A stretch of 64,000 nucleotides of DNA from Sugiyamaella lignohabitans (taxonomy: Eukaryota > Ascomycota > Dipodascomycetes > Dipodascales > Trichomonascaceae), in NCBI RefSeq assembly GCF_001640025.1, contig NC_031673.1, positions 2,108,001 through 2,172,000 on the forward strand, in the 5' to 3' direction. How positions within the stretch are numbered: position 1 is the first letter of the stretch; each line of letters opens with the position of its first letter. The notes beneath the pieces are model-generated. The model searched no databases and had not been told where the DNA came from. It saw only the letters and a list, made by a program, of their open reading frames with translations. Shown here in pieces: positions 10,857 through 22,253 of this stretch. The position numbers and the translations under genes are program-made.

Positions 10857-12155
10857 CTGTGTGGGAAGGAGGGGTTTAGTGGGGAGGGAGGGGATGGGTG
10901 GTGCTCGTTGGTAGGTGCATCGCTGACTGCTTTGTGCAGTGGCTGCACCTGTGTTGCACCGCATTTGTTTCCTCTTTTGCTGGCGTCCCCCTGCTGCTGC
11001 CTCATGCGACGGGCAGTCCCTGCTTCCTCTGGTTCGCCGCTGATTCAGATCCCCAGGGTTTCTCCGCTCTATCGTTTGTTGGACTTGGGGCTCACGAATA
11101 GACCCTGGTCCGTCTGTTGACGTGGTTGGACTCGGCTCCCTATTAACCACTGACTAGGGTAAACCGGCAGCTAAAGCCTCTTGTTTCTCGGACCCCGTAG
11201 CCGGTCGCTATTCAGGTCTCCTCCTTCTCCTGAGAACCATGACTCAGGATCCTAGACCCTCGACCAGGAACTAGGATCCGGTAGTAGATCTTGGTTCTAG
11301 GACTTGGACACTCTGAGGCAGGACCCTGGTCCCGTTATCTTTGATCACACATTCGGCCTTTCACTGCTGATGTGATGCTTGAGCTGGTGTCGAGGATTGG
11401 GGCATGAACTGGCTGTCAAGACACAGTAGATATATGTATCCATCCCTAGTTAATCCAACGAGTGATTAATTCGTTCAATATACTCCCGTGTCTTCTGAAG
11501 ATACTAGCTTGATATGTACAAACTAAGGCGAGACCTTGAGAAAAATAGTTCTCGTAATAATTCCCAATCCTTCACAAGTCTAAGAGTATCTTTGTCATCG
11601 AAACCAGTGAGGCTATTCTTTAAGTCGATACTCTTCTTTACAGGGCCAATTGTCGAAGTGTACCCCTTGAAGGTTAGCTAATTGTTTCTAGATTTGCCTT
11701 TCCTTCGTGACCAAACTCCATCATAGAATCAGAGAAAGTTGTGTCCATGTTTCAATAACAAACTCCAATGGGAATATCTATTTCAATCTCGGACTTCGAC
11801 ACTCTCCTTCTGAGCAAAGCCCTGTAGAGTTTAGATTCCAGCTTGCTACTCCAGCAATTGATTCTTCAGAAGCGCCAGATTTCCAACATGGCTTCCATAG
11901 CATGAGTCGATGTCACCAGTAGATCGATATTATATGAGCTAACTCAATCATAATCATCAGGGTTTGACTTGTATCCACCACAAAAAGCCACGCTATCTGT
12001 CACCAGTATATTGGTCGTAAGTTCCCCGCAAGTGGGCCAGAATCTATCACCAAGTATCGGGTCCAAGATGGCTTCACATATTCCATTGAGGACTGTCGGC
12101 AAAGTTCGCCAGTTTCGTGCCAGCAGTACTCTGTAGTATTCAACATCACACAAAC

Positions 12156-12216
12156 TGCCTCCGGCGGCTGGGGCTATGCCCCAGACCCCTTTGCTCCTCT
12201 CGCTTCGCTCGAGTCG
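12156..12216 (+). repeat. Hairpin element, solo arm
   Basis: A-B-C order with C module CTCTCGC-TTC-GCTCGAGTCG. The B loop is TAT, otherwise intact, in an AT-rich region. Confidence 0.9.
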
Positions 12217-13695
12217 TTGCTTGGGGTTCCCAACATCTTTGGCCTAGGAGCCTCGTTCGACAGACTGTCTCTTGGCCGGACCAAAAAAAGTCCTTAATGA
12301 CAACGTTGTTGAATTGAATGTAGTACAAGTTATTCTCATGATGACTGTGCTAGTGAAAGCTCTAAAAGCCATCTCTAGTACTCCTAACTTCGGTCAATAT
12401 TCCATATTAAAGCTTCTGCTGGCTGAGAATATCCAATTGACAGATTGCTGAGTACCTGCTCTCTGTATATCTCGGCACCCACTCTGGTGTCTAACCGGTT
12501 GCGGCATTGTGATTCTCTTGATCATAGGTTCTGAAACAGAACGTGAAAGAAAAACATTTTCTGACGTCATTATCAATACTTTCTTCCCCTTCAATAGCGA
12601 ATTGAGCAGTCCTTAGCATATATTTTTGAAATGACAAAGCAGGAGTCTGCAAAAGCAGCAGATACAAGTTCAGTTTCCTTGATGTACCCGGACCTCACAA
12701 TAAACTCATTTTTGAGGAAGCTGTGTGAATAACATGGGATATAGATAATATCACCAGTATGTTTGTGACCAGCCTGCCAGTGCGGAATAAACAACACACA
12801 TTACTATTTATCTGGGATAGCTACATTCCGCTAGAGGAAATGCATCCTATTATCCTTCCATTCACCAATGAAGGATGATATCCAATCCAATCCAATAAGT
12901 CTCTTTCATCTTCACTCGCATGATGTTTTCATATTTCCTGCCGATTGAGAACAGGGCTGCGCTTAATCCTATTCAAACACTGCTAAATAGATATAGCCTT
13001 AGATGTACTTTGTTCTAAAACATTGAGCCCATCTCATCAATGGCTCAAACATGACTACTTCAAACGAAAAAAGCAAAATTTCTTTATAAAACAGACCTCT
13101 TCTGAAGCTTTTAAGCCCTATATTATTCACTACTGGCTAAAACGTGACAGACAGAGTTCAATCTTCAATCTTGCATTACAATCGCAAGTGATCCACTCTC
13201 TTCGCGAGAATAACTAACAGACTGAGACATCTCTCAGCTCTTTTCTTAGAAAGTATCTAGCATTTGCATTTCTATTTTCGTTATTTCCTTTAACGAAATG
13301 AAAACAAAACATAATTGATAGTTGTATTCGAGTTCAGCGATGTCCTAAGTCACGTGAATTATATTGATTGATTGACCTTGCAGACCGTCCCTGCAGATGG
13401 GTTTATCTTACATAGCCACTCCGTTTGAGATCAGTTTGAAAACGGTTTGAGAGTTTCAGACAACCTACTTCCGACAACTCCGCTCTTCGTGGAAACCAAC
13501 CCCTTCGAATTCAGAAATTTGATATCTAATTCTTTTGTTAAGTTTTGGTGTCACAGGGGTCTAGAATAAAATCATATCTGAGTAATACTTTCCAGATTTG
13601 AGTAACACTTGTTCCGTGACCCCCACAGAGCCGTTACAGCTGGTGAAGTACCAAGCCATACAAATCAATTTCTGCTAAGTGTTGGTTTTAGTGAT

Positions 13696-14844
13696 ATGCT
13701 TCCGACCGCTGTCAAGCGAAAGAAGTCACATTTTGGATGTTTGGCCTGCAAAAGAAGGAAAATCAAATGTGATGAGACGAAACCAGTCTGTGGAAAATGT
13801 CAGAATCAAAAGCTAGAGTGTGTCTACAGTAGACAATGGTCCCAGAAGCTAAGGAGAAGTACACCTCCAGAAACCAGTCCTGGATCAATCTCGTCATCCT
13901 CATATCAGGATTCGTTAGTAGAAACAGATGCAATCACACAAGTTTCTGCTGATATAGAAGTAAGACTCATGTTCCAATGGACTGCATACACCTGGAAGTC
14001 TGTGAAAAGAAATGATGATACTTTTCAAAGACTGTTACCATTATATGGATTCAGATACCGATTATTACTAGATTCACTGTTGCTTTTTTCAGCAGCCCAT
14101 CTCAATCACACTAGTCCGAGTGAAAGACTACAGCAGGCCATAGAAGTGTACAAATTGCGAACTATAGCCGGAGTACGACGGGAAGTGGAAAATGCAGTAA
14201 ATTGTGGAAAACACCGGGTGGAACTAGCATGGTCGAGTGCATTACTAGCGGTATTCTGGCTAACGTGTGATACCGACACGGAGTTCACAGGTCTCAAGCA
14301 CGGTTGGCGTCCATTATTTCGAGGAATGGGGAGGATATTCAGCGAGATCGTAGATTCAGGGCAAGGCATTATCAGATATGAGAAAAGAAGGATGATATTT
14401 CCATCGGGAAATAAATATCTACCACTTCTCAAGGATATATACAAAGACAGGGAGGATGTGTCACCAGAAAAATCCGAGATATACGAGCAGACAGTTACAC
14501 GACTAGTTCAATATATAGAGCATTTGACGGAAAACCCCGAAGACCGGCCAATCAGATACATTTCGCACTGGATTCTGACAGCAATGCCCGACGGGTTTCT
14601 CCAGCAAATCGACGACTTTGACCCTGTGGCACTGACATTCCTCGCTACATTCTTTTTGGTAGCTTCGTCACTGCCATTCTGGTTCCTGGGGAAATACTCG
14701 TGGAAACACCATCTTCGAATCAAGGCCAAAATCCCTTCAGAAATGCATCACTTTCTCGAGCCGTCGTACCTTGGGTTGAACCCACCTGTGTTCGATGAAA
14801 CCCCTGCTCCCGAAGCCGAGTTTGAACGAGAATTAGAGCTATAA
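13696..14844 (+). CDS. Zn2Cys6 transcription factor, UPC2-like short type
   Basis: 382 residues from ATG at 13696 (the frame is open further upstream but has no earlier ATG). Residues about 10-46 hold the binuclear zinc cluster: basic KRKKSHFGC, then Cys spacing C-x2-C-x6-C-x6-C-x2-C-x6-C with the KRRKIKC core. This resembles the KKSH-preceded cluster of the sterol regulator Upc2 and of many ~400-residue filamentous-fungal UPC2-like factors. The rest is a helical fungal regulatory domain (LFSAAHLNH, W-L-T-C-D stretches) ending in an acidic tail. It is far shorter than S. cerevisiae Upc2, so a sterol role is not established. It is convergent with SLA1 and preceded by more than 1 kb of AT-rich DNA. 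Confidence 0.85.
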   Translation: MLPTAVKRKKSHFGCLACKRRKIKCDETKPVCGKCQNQKLECVYSRQWSQKLRRSTPPETSPGSISSSSYQDSLVETDAITQVSADIEVRLMFQWTAYTWKSVKRNDDTFQRLLPLYGFRYRLLLDSLLLFSAAHLNHTSPSERLQQAIEVYKLRTIAGVRREVENAVNCGKHRVELAWSSALLAVFWLTCDTDTEFTGLKHGWRPLFRGMGRIFSEIVDSGQGIIRYEKRRMIFPSGNKYLPLLKDIYKDREDVSPEKSEIYEQTVTRLVQYIEHLTENPEDRPIRYISHWILTAMPDGFLQQIDDFDPVALTFLATFFLVASSLPFWFLGKYSWKHHLRIKAKIPSEMHHFLEPSYLGLNPPVFDETPAPEAEFERELEL

Positions 14845-14946
14845 CCCAACTTGAACTCAAGATACCTGACCACAAATTGAGTAACCTGTCTTGTCAACCA
14901 GCAAATGTCATAACCCCGAAGACAACAGCATCACCGGGTAGACGCC

Positions 14947-15007
14947 CGACTCGAGCGAAGCGAGAGGAGCAGCGGGGTCTGGGGCGGAGCCCCAGCCGCC
15001 GGAGGCA
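14947..15007 (-). repeat. Hairpin arm between convergent Zn2Cys6 gene and SLA1
   Basis: C-B-A order with CTCGAGC-GAA-GCGAGAG. It lies about 100 nt after one stop codon and 90 nt before the other. Confidence 0.9.
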
Positions 15008-15096
15008 CAGATAGACGACGACAAGGAAATAGAGAACGATGCGTGTAAAAAGTACAGAAAAAAGCAGACTAGAAAACAGTATATATATAGAATGTT

Positions 15097-18000
15097 TTAG
15101 AATCCGAAAGGATTGTTGGGGGTGGCAGCAGCGAGATTGGCTCTTCGTCCGGTGTTTGTTGGCTGGAGAGGAGCCGGGCCACCGCCAAACGACACGGGAG
15201 GAGGGGGTCCTGTTTTCTGGGGTTGGAGAGTAGGATATGCTTGCTGGGAGGAGAAACTGTTTCCAAGAGTTTGGGCAGCAGGACCGCCAAAACCGTTGAT
15301 TGTGGATGCCGAGTTGCCAAAACCAAAGCCGGTTGGTTGTCCTTGCAATGGTTGGATGGGCTGTTGTTGGGCATCAAACGGGTTTCCTCCAGTGAATGCC
15401 GTTTGTTGAGGTTGGAACAGTTGCTGTGGCTGCTGTGGTTGGAACTGCTGGAATGGTTGTTGAGGTTGGAATTGTTGCAGCTGTGGTTGTGGTTGAGTTG
15501 CAAATGGTTGTAATGGTTGTTGTGGTTGTGGCTGCTGTTGTTGCGGAGGGAAAGGAGACGCGAAATTGGGTTGGAAAACACCAGTTTGTTGGTTGAATGG
15601 GTTATTCAGTTGTGGAGCACTGAGTTGTGGATTGCTCAATTGAGGGTTCACCAGTTGAGGTTGAGACCCAGTAAGATGTGTTTGTTGCAGCTGGTTTGTA
15701 ATTGTAGAAAGACTTGGAGAGCTGAAACTGGCCTGGGGTTGACTAGCGAATCCGAATGGCTGGTTAAATGGGGTTGATGGGTTCGAAATAGGTTGATTAG
15801 CAGTAAAAATGGGCTGTTGGAAACCGGTTGAAACAGGACCAAATCCAGTAATCTGTTGAGCATTTCCAGTAGCAAAAGGTCCTAAAGGAGAGTTGATAGA
15901 TTGTCCAGTCAACGAATTTGTCAGAGGAATCAGCGTACCACCACCAGTACGTTGTTGAGTAAGAATTGGACCATTTGGACCCTGGACTACTGTTGGTACA
16001 ACAGTAGCACCTCCAGTCAGCTGAGGAAGCATTGTAGCCGAACCAGTTTGTTGTTTCTGGAGTTGCTGTTGAAGCTGTTGGATTTGCTGTTGCTGCTGCT
16101 GGATTTGCTGTTGTTGTTGCAACTGTCTCTGTTGATGTGCTTGCTTTTGTTGTTGCTCGGCAATAACCGACTGGGCTGTCTTTTGAGGTTCTAAAGGCTG
16201 GATAGTCATGAGATCTAACAAAGAACCCGTTGGTTGAGGAGCAACTGATGTTGGAGCAGCCATTTGTTGTGGGACTTGCAGTTGAAACTGTTGTTGTTGT
16301 GGCTGTTGCTGTTGTGGTTGTTGCTGCTGTTGTTGAGGTCTAGCGGGTTGAGGAGGAGGTTGTTGTTGCTGAGTCTGGGGTTGAGATTTGACAGCCCATG
16401 CATCGTCAGCAAACCCATTTGTAGTAGAAGTAGCAGCAGGTTGTTGTGGTCTTGGGATTGGCTGCTGTTGTGCTTCTACAGCAGCTGCATTCGTGACGCC
16501 AGTAACATTTCCATTCGACAAATCCTTGGCAGTATTGTTTTTAAGAGTTCCATCAGGACCAGAAAACAAACCACCAGTAGCCTCGGCATTGAGTCTCTTA
16601 CGATCAAACTTTTCATCTAACTTTTTAGTTACACGAAGAATATCGCCTTCTTTGAGACCCAAATTCCGCAGAACTTGTGGACTAATATCGGGAAGAATAT
16701 TCTCGTCCATTTGATCTCTGGTGAAGTTAAGAGCGTATCGTTGGCAGTTGTTGACGTCGACTCCACACTCCAAAAAGAAACCAAACCAGTCAAACTCGGG
16801 TTTCTGTTGGGTTGCAGCACCATTAGCAGAACCGCCGCCCATTTGACTTCTGGTAGGAACCGAAGTTGTTGAAGACGACCGTCCAGCAGCTTGACCAGAC
16901 GATGAACCATCTCCAGTACTGACACCACCAGGAACTCCTGTCATAGGAGAACCACCGTTACTCTTGGTTCTTCTTGATCTAGCACCCTTACGAAGGTCGA
17001 CTAAAGGTTTATCATCATCAAGAACAACGCCAGTCACCGATTCAACATATTCCAGATCCTCAATAGACATTTTACTAGCGGCCACGGCGATTTTCACGCC
17101 ATTTAGCTTATGAAGATGAATTTTACCATCAGCACAACCTAACAAAGCAGCGTCAACCTTGAAAGTGCCGGATCTATCAGTCCAAGTACGAACTTTATTC
17201 ATATCAGGCTTGGATTTAAATGTAGATGTGGTTGTAGTGGCTCCATTAGTCGACGACCGGTTACCAGCAGTGTTGTCATAACTGTCTCTGTCTCTATTTC
17301 TAGGCCGGTCTCTCTCTCTTTCACGATCCACGCGGTCATAATCATAGTCGTCTCTTTCACGGTCTCTATCTTTCTTAGACGACCGACTGGACTTGTCATT
17401 CTTATCACTCTTACTACCGAAAAGTTTCTTTGAACTGGATAGAAACGAAGAAGACCGTTGTTGAGATAGTCTCTTTGTATCAGGTTCAACAGACACCTCA
17501 ATATATGAACTGGGCATAACACCTTCTTCACCAGACGGACTACGAACCAGCCACCATTCAGCACTCTTCTTATCGTCGAGAATAAAAACATTATCGCCAG
17601 CATTAACATTAACCTCATCATCGCCCTGAGGCTCGAAATCATATAATACTTTACCCATTTTCTGACCAACCGAGTTTGCAGCTACAATGACCTCTCTCAG
17701 ACCAGCAGCTCTATTAGCACCAGCTACATCGGCAAGTGCACTAATAATCTCATCGGCGACCTCTTTAGAACCGGCATGCAAATCCAAAGAAGATCTGGGG
17801 TGTTGAAACTCGAGAAAGACATGCTTTTTCTCTGAACTATAGCTTAATAAATCGGAAATTTCCCATTGTTGAGGAGCCGAGTTTGAATTTTCCGGCGAGT
17901 ACATAATCGAGCCATTGCCAATAGCCAAAGTAGCTCTGTATTTTTTTCTACCATCGACCTCCTGAATAGCCCAGCTGTAAAACTGAGAAGGAGGAGGATT

Positions 18001-18881
18001 ATTCTGTTGATTATTATTGTTATTATTGCTGTGATTTTGACCGGAAGCAGACCGTCGTTCTCTCTCTCTTTCACGAGTCTCTCTATCGCGAAACTCTCTC
18101 TCCCTATCACGTTCAGAACCACCTCTAACACCTCCATTAGGACGAGCAGGCAACGAAGGTTTAACTTCGTCCTCGAAATCTTCACCAGCATGAGGCTGTG
18201 GGCTCAAAGGCAGTGGCTTATCAGGAATTGATTGCTGAACAGGAGTAGAAGCGCTATTACCAGCCGATTCAGCAGCATACGAGGCAGCTCCAGCAGCTCC
18301 AGCACCAGCAGGTGCAGAACCGGTAGTTTTCTCGATATAATTTGAAGGAACAAACCCGTAATCGGAACCCGACCTGACTAGAATCCAATCAGCGTCGGAA
18401 TCATCGTAAATATCGAACTGAACATTCTCCTTAAACGACAGTTCCTCTTCAGTCTGTCTATCATAATCAAAAAGAGCCTTTGCATGACCAATTATAGGAG
18501 CCTAAACACCACAGTTAGTAACCATCCACAAAACCCCAGAAACCCAAAAACCCAACAATTGGCCCCACTTGCTCGCGAAGCGAGCACAACCAGGGTCTGG
18601 GGCGGAGCCCCAGCCGCCGGAGGCAGACCTATCACCCCCAAAACCCCCCGAACCAACCCCAGACATACCGGTTCAATGTAATTATTGGGCACAAGACCTG
18701 ACGGTTCGTCTGTAGACAGACCACGGACTCGTTTCTTGACTTTCCACCAATCGTCCTCGTCCGAGGTTTCTAATAAATAGAGCAGGTCGCCCTGACTGAC
18801 GGACAGTTCCTGGGGAGACTGCGATTCATATGGGTACAGGGCAATGTATACGCCCAAATACAGGCCCGACGACGAGGCCAT
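15097..18881 (-). CDS. SLA1: Sla1-like endocytic adaptor, one intron
   Basis: Coding join (minus) 18881..18669 and 18501..15097, 1205 residues. Sla1 links cargo, clathrin and the Arp2/3 activator Las17 at cortical actin patches. Domains in order: SH3-1 about 8-71 (LYPYESQ, DWWKV, VPNNYIEP), SH3-2 about 78-130, SH3-3 about 352-408 (VLYDFEPQ, WWLVRS, PSSYIEV), SHD1 about 497-554 (RTWTDRSGTFKV), SHD2/SAM about 641-702 (FDWFGFFLECGVD), polyQ at about 770-890, then a C-terminal region rich in LTG/TGxx-type and NPF motifs, as expected for Sla1. The intron (18502-18668) has donor GTATGT, branch TACTAAC and acceptor TTTAG, and holds one hairpin arm. The splice falls exactly between SH3-1 and SH3-2. 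Length is close to S. cerevisiae Sla1 (1244). Confidence 0.95.
18570..18624 (-). repeat. Hairpin arm inside SLA1 intron
   Basis: C-B-A in plus-strand reading (A-B-C along the transcript), with C hairpin GCTCGC-GAA-GCGAGC. It fills about one third of the 167-nt intron. Confidence 0.9.
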
Positions 18882-19765
18882 TGTCGACGAACGGGGCACA
18901 GAAAACGGCCTATGGAGTTGAAAAGTAGCCGGGGAAGCGAAATTCAAGCGGTCGCCGACTGGATTTGGGGGTTTAAACCGCGAAAATCCTGTAAAAGAGA
19001 CCCAAGTCCTTTGTTGTGGTTGTTGCGAGAGCCCAGCTGTTGATGGGAGCGAGCTCGTTTATAGTTCCTGTTTGTCCACCGAAAAAAGTGACTGGAGAAG
19101 CAAACAACAGTTGAATGACCAGACAATGCGGGGTACAGCAGGACAATCACGATGTGCTACTGGTCAAAAAAAGTGTCGTAATATACAATGCCGAATCCAG
19201 AAATATCTCCGACGTGGAAGTACAAAACCAACCTGCCAGCTGCTGCTCCTGCTGCCGCTATCTCTACGCACCGCTTCCTGTCATCCTGCTCCCGCCGTGC
19301 CTATCCGTTCCGCCGCACCGTGGGGGGACACAGTGAGTCCCGGGCTTGGGGGTCCGGGGTGTGCCTCTGGCCGGTACGGGTCTGCCTCCGGCGGCTGGGG
19401 CTCCGCCCCAGACCCTGGTTGTGCTCGCTTCGCGAGCGGTGGGGGATACGGGCACGGGTCTAGGGACCGTTTCAGCGAGGTTGTTGCGGGCCCCGAGTCG
19501 CTCGCGGAGCGAGCACAACCAGGGTCTGGGGCGGAGCCCCAGCCGCCGGAGGCAGACCCGGACCCCAGATTCAGCAGCCCCGAGTCGCTCGCGCAGCGAG
19601 CACAACCAGGGTCTGGGGCGGAGCCCCAGCCGCCGGAGGCACGACCCGGACCCCGGGGTTCAGGGTCCCGGGTCCAGGGGGACATGGTGCGGCGGTATAT
19701 GTTTATGTCGCACCGAGTTGGATCAAGTGGATCACGACCTGAAATATTTCCAGAGAGTAAGAGCA
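18882..19765. other. Divergent promoter region SLA1 / CCL1
   Basis: No gene is seen. The SLA1-proximal half is ordinary sequence. The CCL1-proximal half (19300-19700) is GC-rich with three hairpin arms. The CCL1 frame remains open back to 19346 only because of these stop-free arms. Confidence 0.7.
19383..19641. repeat. Cluster of three hairpin arms upstream of CCL1
   Basis: Arms 19383-19437 (+), 19500-19554 (-) and 19587-19641 (-). All have GCTCGC-type C hairpins, with loops GAA, GGA and GCA on the same strand: three different GNA loops within 260 bp. The two minus arms lie in tandem 87 bp apart and share the CCCCGAGTC flank, so one probably arose from the other by tandem duplication. Confidence 0.9.
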
Positions 19766-20878
19766 ATGACCAGCCAGACGAGCGAGCCGAGGAAATCCAA
19801 GGTGGTCAGTGATGACGATTTGTATCGCAATTCGTCGCAGTATCGACTGTGGTCATTTACGAAACAGCAGTTGTTAGATCGTAGAGCCGAGTGTCACAAT
19901 CGGGCTGTTGTCAAGCTCCAGAAATCGCTGGTAGAGAAGGGCATTACAGGCTCGGAAATTGAACCATTGAGTCTGGAAGAAGAGGCCGATTTGGTATCGT
20001 TGTACGCCAGCAAGATTGGCGAGATCGCCAAGTCGTTTAATATGCCGTCGCAGGTTAAAGCCACGGCCATTTCGTACTTTAGCAAGTTCTATCTGGTGTA
20101 TAGTGTCATGGACTACCATCCCAAGAACATTCTGTATACATCTGTTTTCCTGGCTTCTAAAGCAGAAAACTATTTCATTCCTATTGACAAGTTCTGTAGC
20201 GCCCTCAAAAGAACTGAACCAAAAGATATTCTCGACTCGGAGTTCCTGTTACTAGAATCGCTGTCATTCACTCTGGCAGTTCAGAACCCGCTCATGTCAC
20301 TACACGGGTTTTTTCTCGATATCCAAAGTGCTGGTATTGCCAGTATAGATGAGTCGGTGCTCGGTCAATTACACGATGGAGCCCGTGCCGTCATTGTGGA
20401 CGGTTTCATCACCGACGTCATGTTTCTCTACACACCACCTCAGATCGCTCTAGCAGCTATGATGGTCGTCAATGAGGCCATCACCCTCGAATATATCACC
20501 CAGCGATTCGTGACCAACCCCGAACAAATCGAGTTTCTACTCTCCGTAATTGTCGAATGCAAAGACGAGCTTGTCAACATCCGACTGCCCTCGTCCGACC
20601 GCGGCAAAGAGATCGATAAAAAGCTCCATATGTGTCTCAACCCCGACCGAAAGCGCAAAAAGCGACCCAGTCCCACCACCGCCGGCCCCTCTGGCACATC
20701 AACGCCCTCTTCCACCGCCAACCAGACCCTGTCAGCCGAAGAACCGGCCATCAAACGACTCAAATCAGCCGACATCAGCTCCGAATCCACCCCCGTATCC
20801 CTCACCACGGTCACTATCGACGCTTCTGTCGAACCGCTGGCCGACGAAGTCCCCGAAATGACGCACCTACCTGCCTGA
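19766..20878 (+). CDS. CCL1: Cyclin H, TFIIH kinase subunit
   Basis: 370 residues from ATG at 19766. Ccl1 is the cyclin partner of Kin28 in TFIIK, which phosphorylates the RNA polymerase II C-terminal domain. The N-terminal DDDLYRNSSQYRLWSFT block is diagnostic for cyclin H. Two cyclin boxes follow (KATAISYFSKFYL, FLASKAENYF, then LHGFFLDIQ and LYTPPQIALA). The C-terminus is a Ser/Thr/Pro-rich tail with a basic KRKKRP stretch. Upstream in-frame sequence back to 19346 is only hairpin-element translation, so I took the ATG just before the conserved region. The gene is convergent with the xanthine dioxygenase gene, with an element pair between the stops. Confidence 0.95.
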   Translation: MTSQTSEPRKSKVVSDDDLYRNSSQYRLWSFTKQQLLDRRAECHNRAVVKLQKSLVEKGITGSEIEPLSLEEEADLVSLYASKIGEIAKSFNMPSQVKATAISYFSKFYLVYSVMDYHPKNILYTSVFLASKAENYFIPIDKFCSALKRTEPKDILDSEFLLLESLSFTLAVQNPLMSLHGFFLDIQSAGIASIDESVLGQLHDGARAVIVDGFITDVMFLYTPPQIALAAMMVVNEAITLEYITQRFVTNPEQIEFLLSVIVECKDELVNIRLPSSDRGKEIDKKLHMCLNPDRKRKKRPSPTTAGPSGTSTPSSTANQTLSAEEPAIKRLKSADISSESTPVSLTTVTIDASVEPLADEVPEMTHLPA

Positions 20879-20891
20879 ACAGGGCGCCAAT

Positions 20892-21048
20892 TGCCTCCGG
20901 CGGCTGGGGCTGCGCCCCAGACCCCCCGGCTCCTCTCGCTGCGCTCGAGTCGGGCGTCGGGCTAGTCTCTCCACACCTCTGAACCCCCCAATCGCTCGCG
21001 AAGCGAGCACAACCAGGGTCTGGGGCGGAGCCCCAGCCGCCGGAGGCA
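20892..21048. repeat. Hairpin pair between convergent CCL1 and xanthine dioxygenase
   Basis: Arm 20892-20952 (+) has a CTCTCGC-TGC-GCTCGAG C module. Arm 20994-21048 (-) has GCTCGC-GAA-GCGAGC. They fill most of the 205-bp gap; the first starts 14 nt after the CCL1 stop. Confidence 0.9.
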
Positions 21049-21083
21049 GACCCCCCTCCCGTAGTGGACCTTATTTATTAGAA

Positions 21084-22253
21084 TTACTTGTTACAGACGG
21101 GGTCCAGGCCGCTGGAAACGTTGCACTGGTGCATGAGTCGGGTCTCGCCGGGCGCGAATTGGCCGGTGACTGAGTGCCAGACGCCGCGGTTGTAGAAGAT
21201 GACGAGGTCGCCCTGCTGCCATTCGTGTGCGTATACGTGTTTGGGCGAGATGGCCGGTCGCATCAGTCGTTGGAGCTCTTTACGAGTCTCTTCCAGACCC
21301 AGTCGTTCGCCGTTGGACCGCACAAGTGATCCAGCAGCACAGGCTGCGGTTTGGAGATGGTGCTTGCCGGTGACTGGGTTCGTCCAGACAAGAGGCAGCC
21401 TCTTGATTTTCGACTCCTCCCATTCTGGAAGTTGATCAAAAGGCAGCTCTTTGCCTTCACTGACCATTGTAAGACCGTCCGAGGTGGCTCGTGCGTCGGA
21501 AATATAAATAAATGGATGCGGTGGATACTCGACTGTGGTCTCAAGAGCCAGTTTCTTATCTTCTTCTGATAACAGATCAAATGCATTGGCTCCAGAAACA
21601 AACGCGGTAGCAGCCTGGCTCACTTCGAACTCCTCGCCAGTGTCTTCATATCGGATTCTCTGTCGTTTAGTGGCTGGTGGAACGTGGATTCCTAGCAATG
21701 TAGTAGCCACTGGAGGTGACAATCCGTATAAAGCGGCGTCAATATGCCATCGGTAGTATCTGGTGTATCCAGCATCCTGTTCTTCTTTCGATAGAACGTT
21801 CTTGTGGAATGTATTATGTGTAGGATGGGTCAATGTGAACTTATCCAATCCACAATGGTTAGTCATTTCTCCCTGACCAAGGATCTGGACTTGTGGTACT
21901 GTAGGAACTGAAACTCCATCTTTGCGAAGAACACTCTTCTCATTCCTGAACTCTTTGGAATGGCCATAATTGCCTGCACAAGTGGGATCAAACCGTTTGG
22001 TCAGTTCATACTGAGACTCCGGAGCCAGCTCAGCCTGGTCCTTAATAACCACTACCAAATAAGTCTGAAGCGCCTTTTTCAACGTTTCGAAATCTTTGTC
22101 GCCCAATTTCGACGGATCTTTAACACCTTCTGGCAGTTCAATCACTGCACCCAATGGAGCTCCTGGCAATGGGTGCACTTTCAATTCAGTAGGACCCCCT
22201 GTCACTGTAGAGATGATCTCCGATGCTGTAGCTGTAGCAGTAGCGACACTCAT
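21084..22253 (-). CDS. Xanthine / alpha-ketoglutarate dioxygenase (XanA-type)
   Basis: 389 residues from ATG at 22253. Fungal XanA is an Fe(II)/2-oxoglutarate enzyme of the TauD superfamily that hydroxylates xanthine to uric acid, replacing molybdenum xanthine dehydrogenase. The metal triad is visible: H170-x-D172 in RWHIDAALYG and H360 in GVWHSVTGQF, followed by an Arg (GETRLMH) suited to bind 2-oxoglutarate. Length and the AALYGLSPP and HVYAHEWQQGD blocks fit XanA rather than sulfonate TauD enzymes. The likely role is purine use as a nitrogen source. I see no neighbouring purine-catabolism genes. A plain TauD-family annotation is the fallback. Confidence 0.8.
   Translation of the reverse strand: MSVATATATASEIISTVTGGPTELKVHPLPGAPLGAVIELPEGVKDPSKLGDKDFETLKKALQTYLVVVIKDQAELAPESQYELTKRFDPTCAGNYGHSKEFRNEKSVLRKDGVSVPTVPQVQILGQGEMTNHCGLDKFTLTHPTHNTFHKNVLSKEEQDAGYTRYYRWHIDAALYGLSPPVATTLLGIHVPPATKRQRIRYEDTGEEFEVSQAATAFVSGANAFDLLSEEDKKLALETTVEYPPHPFIYISDARATSDGLTMVSEGKELPFDQLPEWEESKIKRLPLVWTNPVTGKHHLQTAACAAGSLVRSNGERLGLEETRKELQRLMRPAISPKHVYAHEWQQGDLVIFYNRGVWHSVTGQFAPGETRLMHQCNVSSGLDPVCNK

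Larger units (their letters stand above)
9006..13695. other. Gene-poor region between WHI3-like and the Zn2Cys6 gene
   Basis: Divergent promoters are expected at both ends. The first 1.9 kb is GC-rich and carries six hairpin arms, counting the pair in the WHI3 leader. Its long open frames (for example 10041-11120) arise because the arms lack stop codons, and the encoded peptides are just element translations. From 11120 to 13695 the sequence is ordinary AT-rich DNA with one solo arm at 12156. Short open frames on the minus strand between 11944 and 12797 could be remnants of a gene, but I do not recognise any domain. Confidence 0.6.

Noticed and set aside
10041..11120. 359-codon plus-strand frame
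   Set aside because: Built from four element arms and GC-rich spacers; no conserved domain, and the opposite strand is equally open.
11944..12797. Possible decayed minus-strand gene (several short frames with ordinary amino-acid composition)
   Set aside because: I could not recognise any protein family, and joining the pieces would need several frameshifts plus removal of an element arm at 12156. A translated search would settle it.
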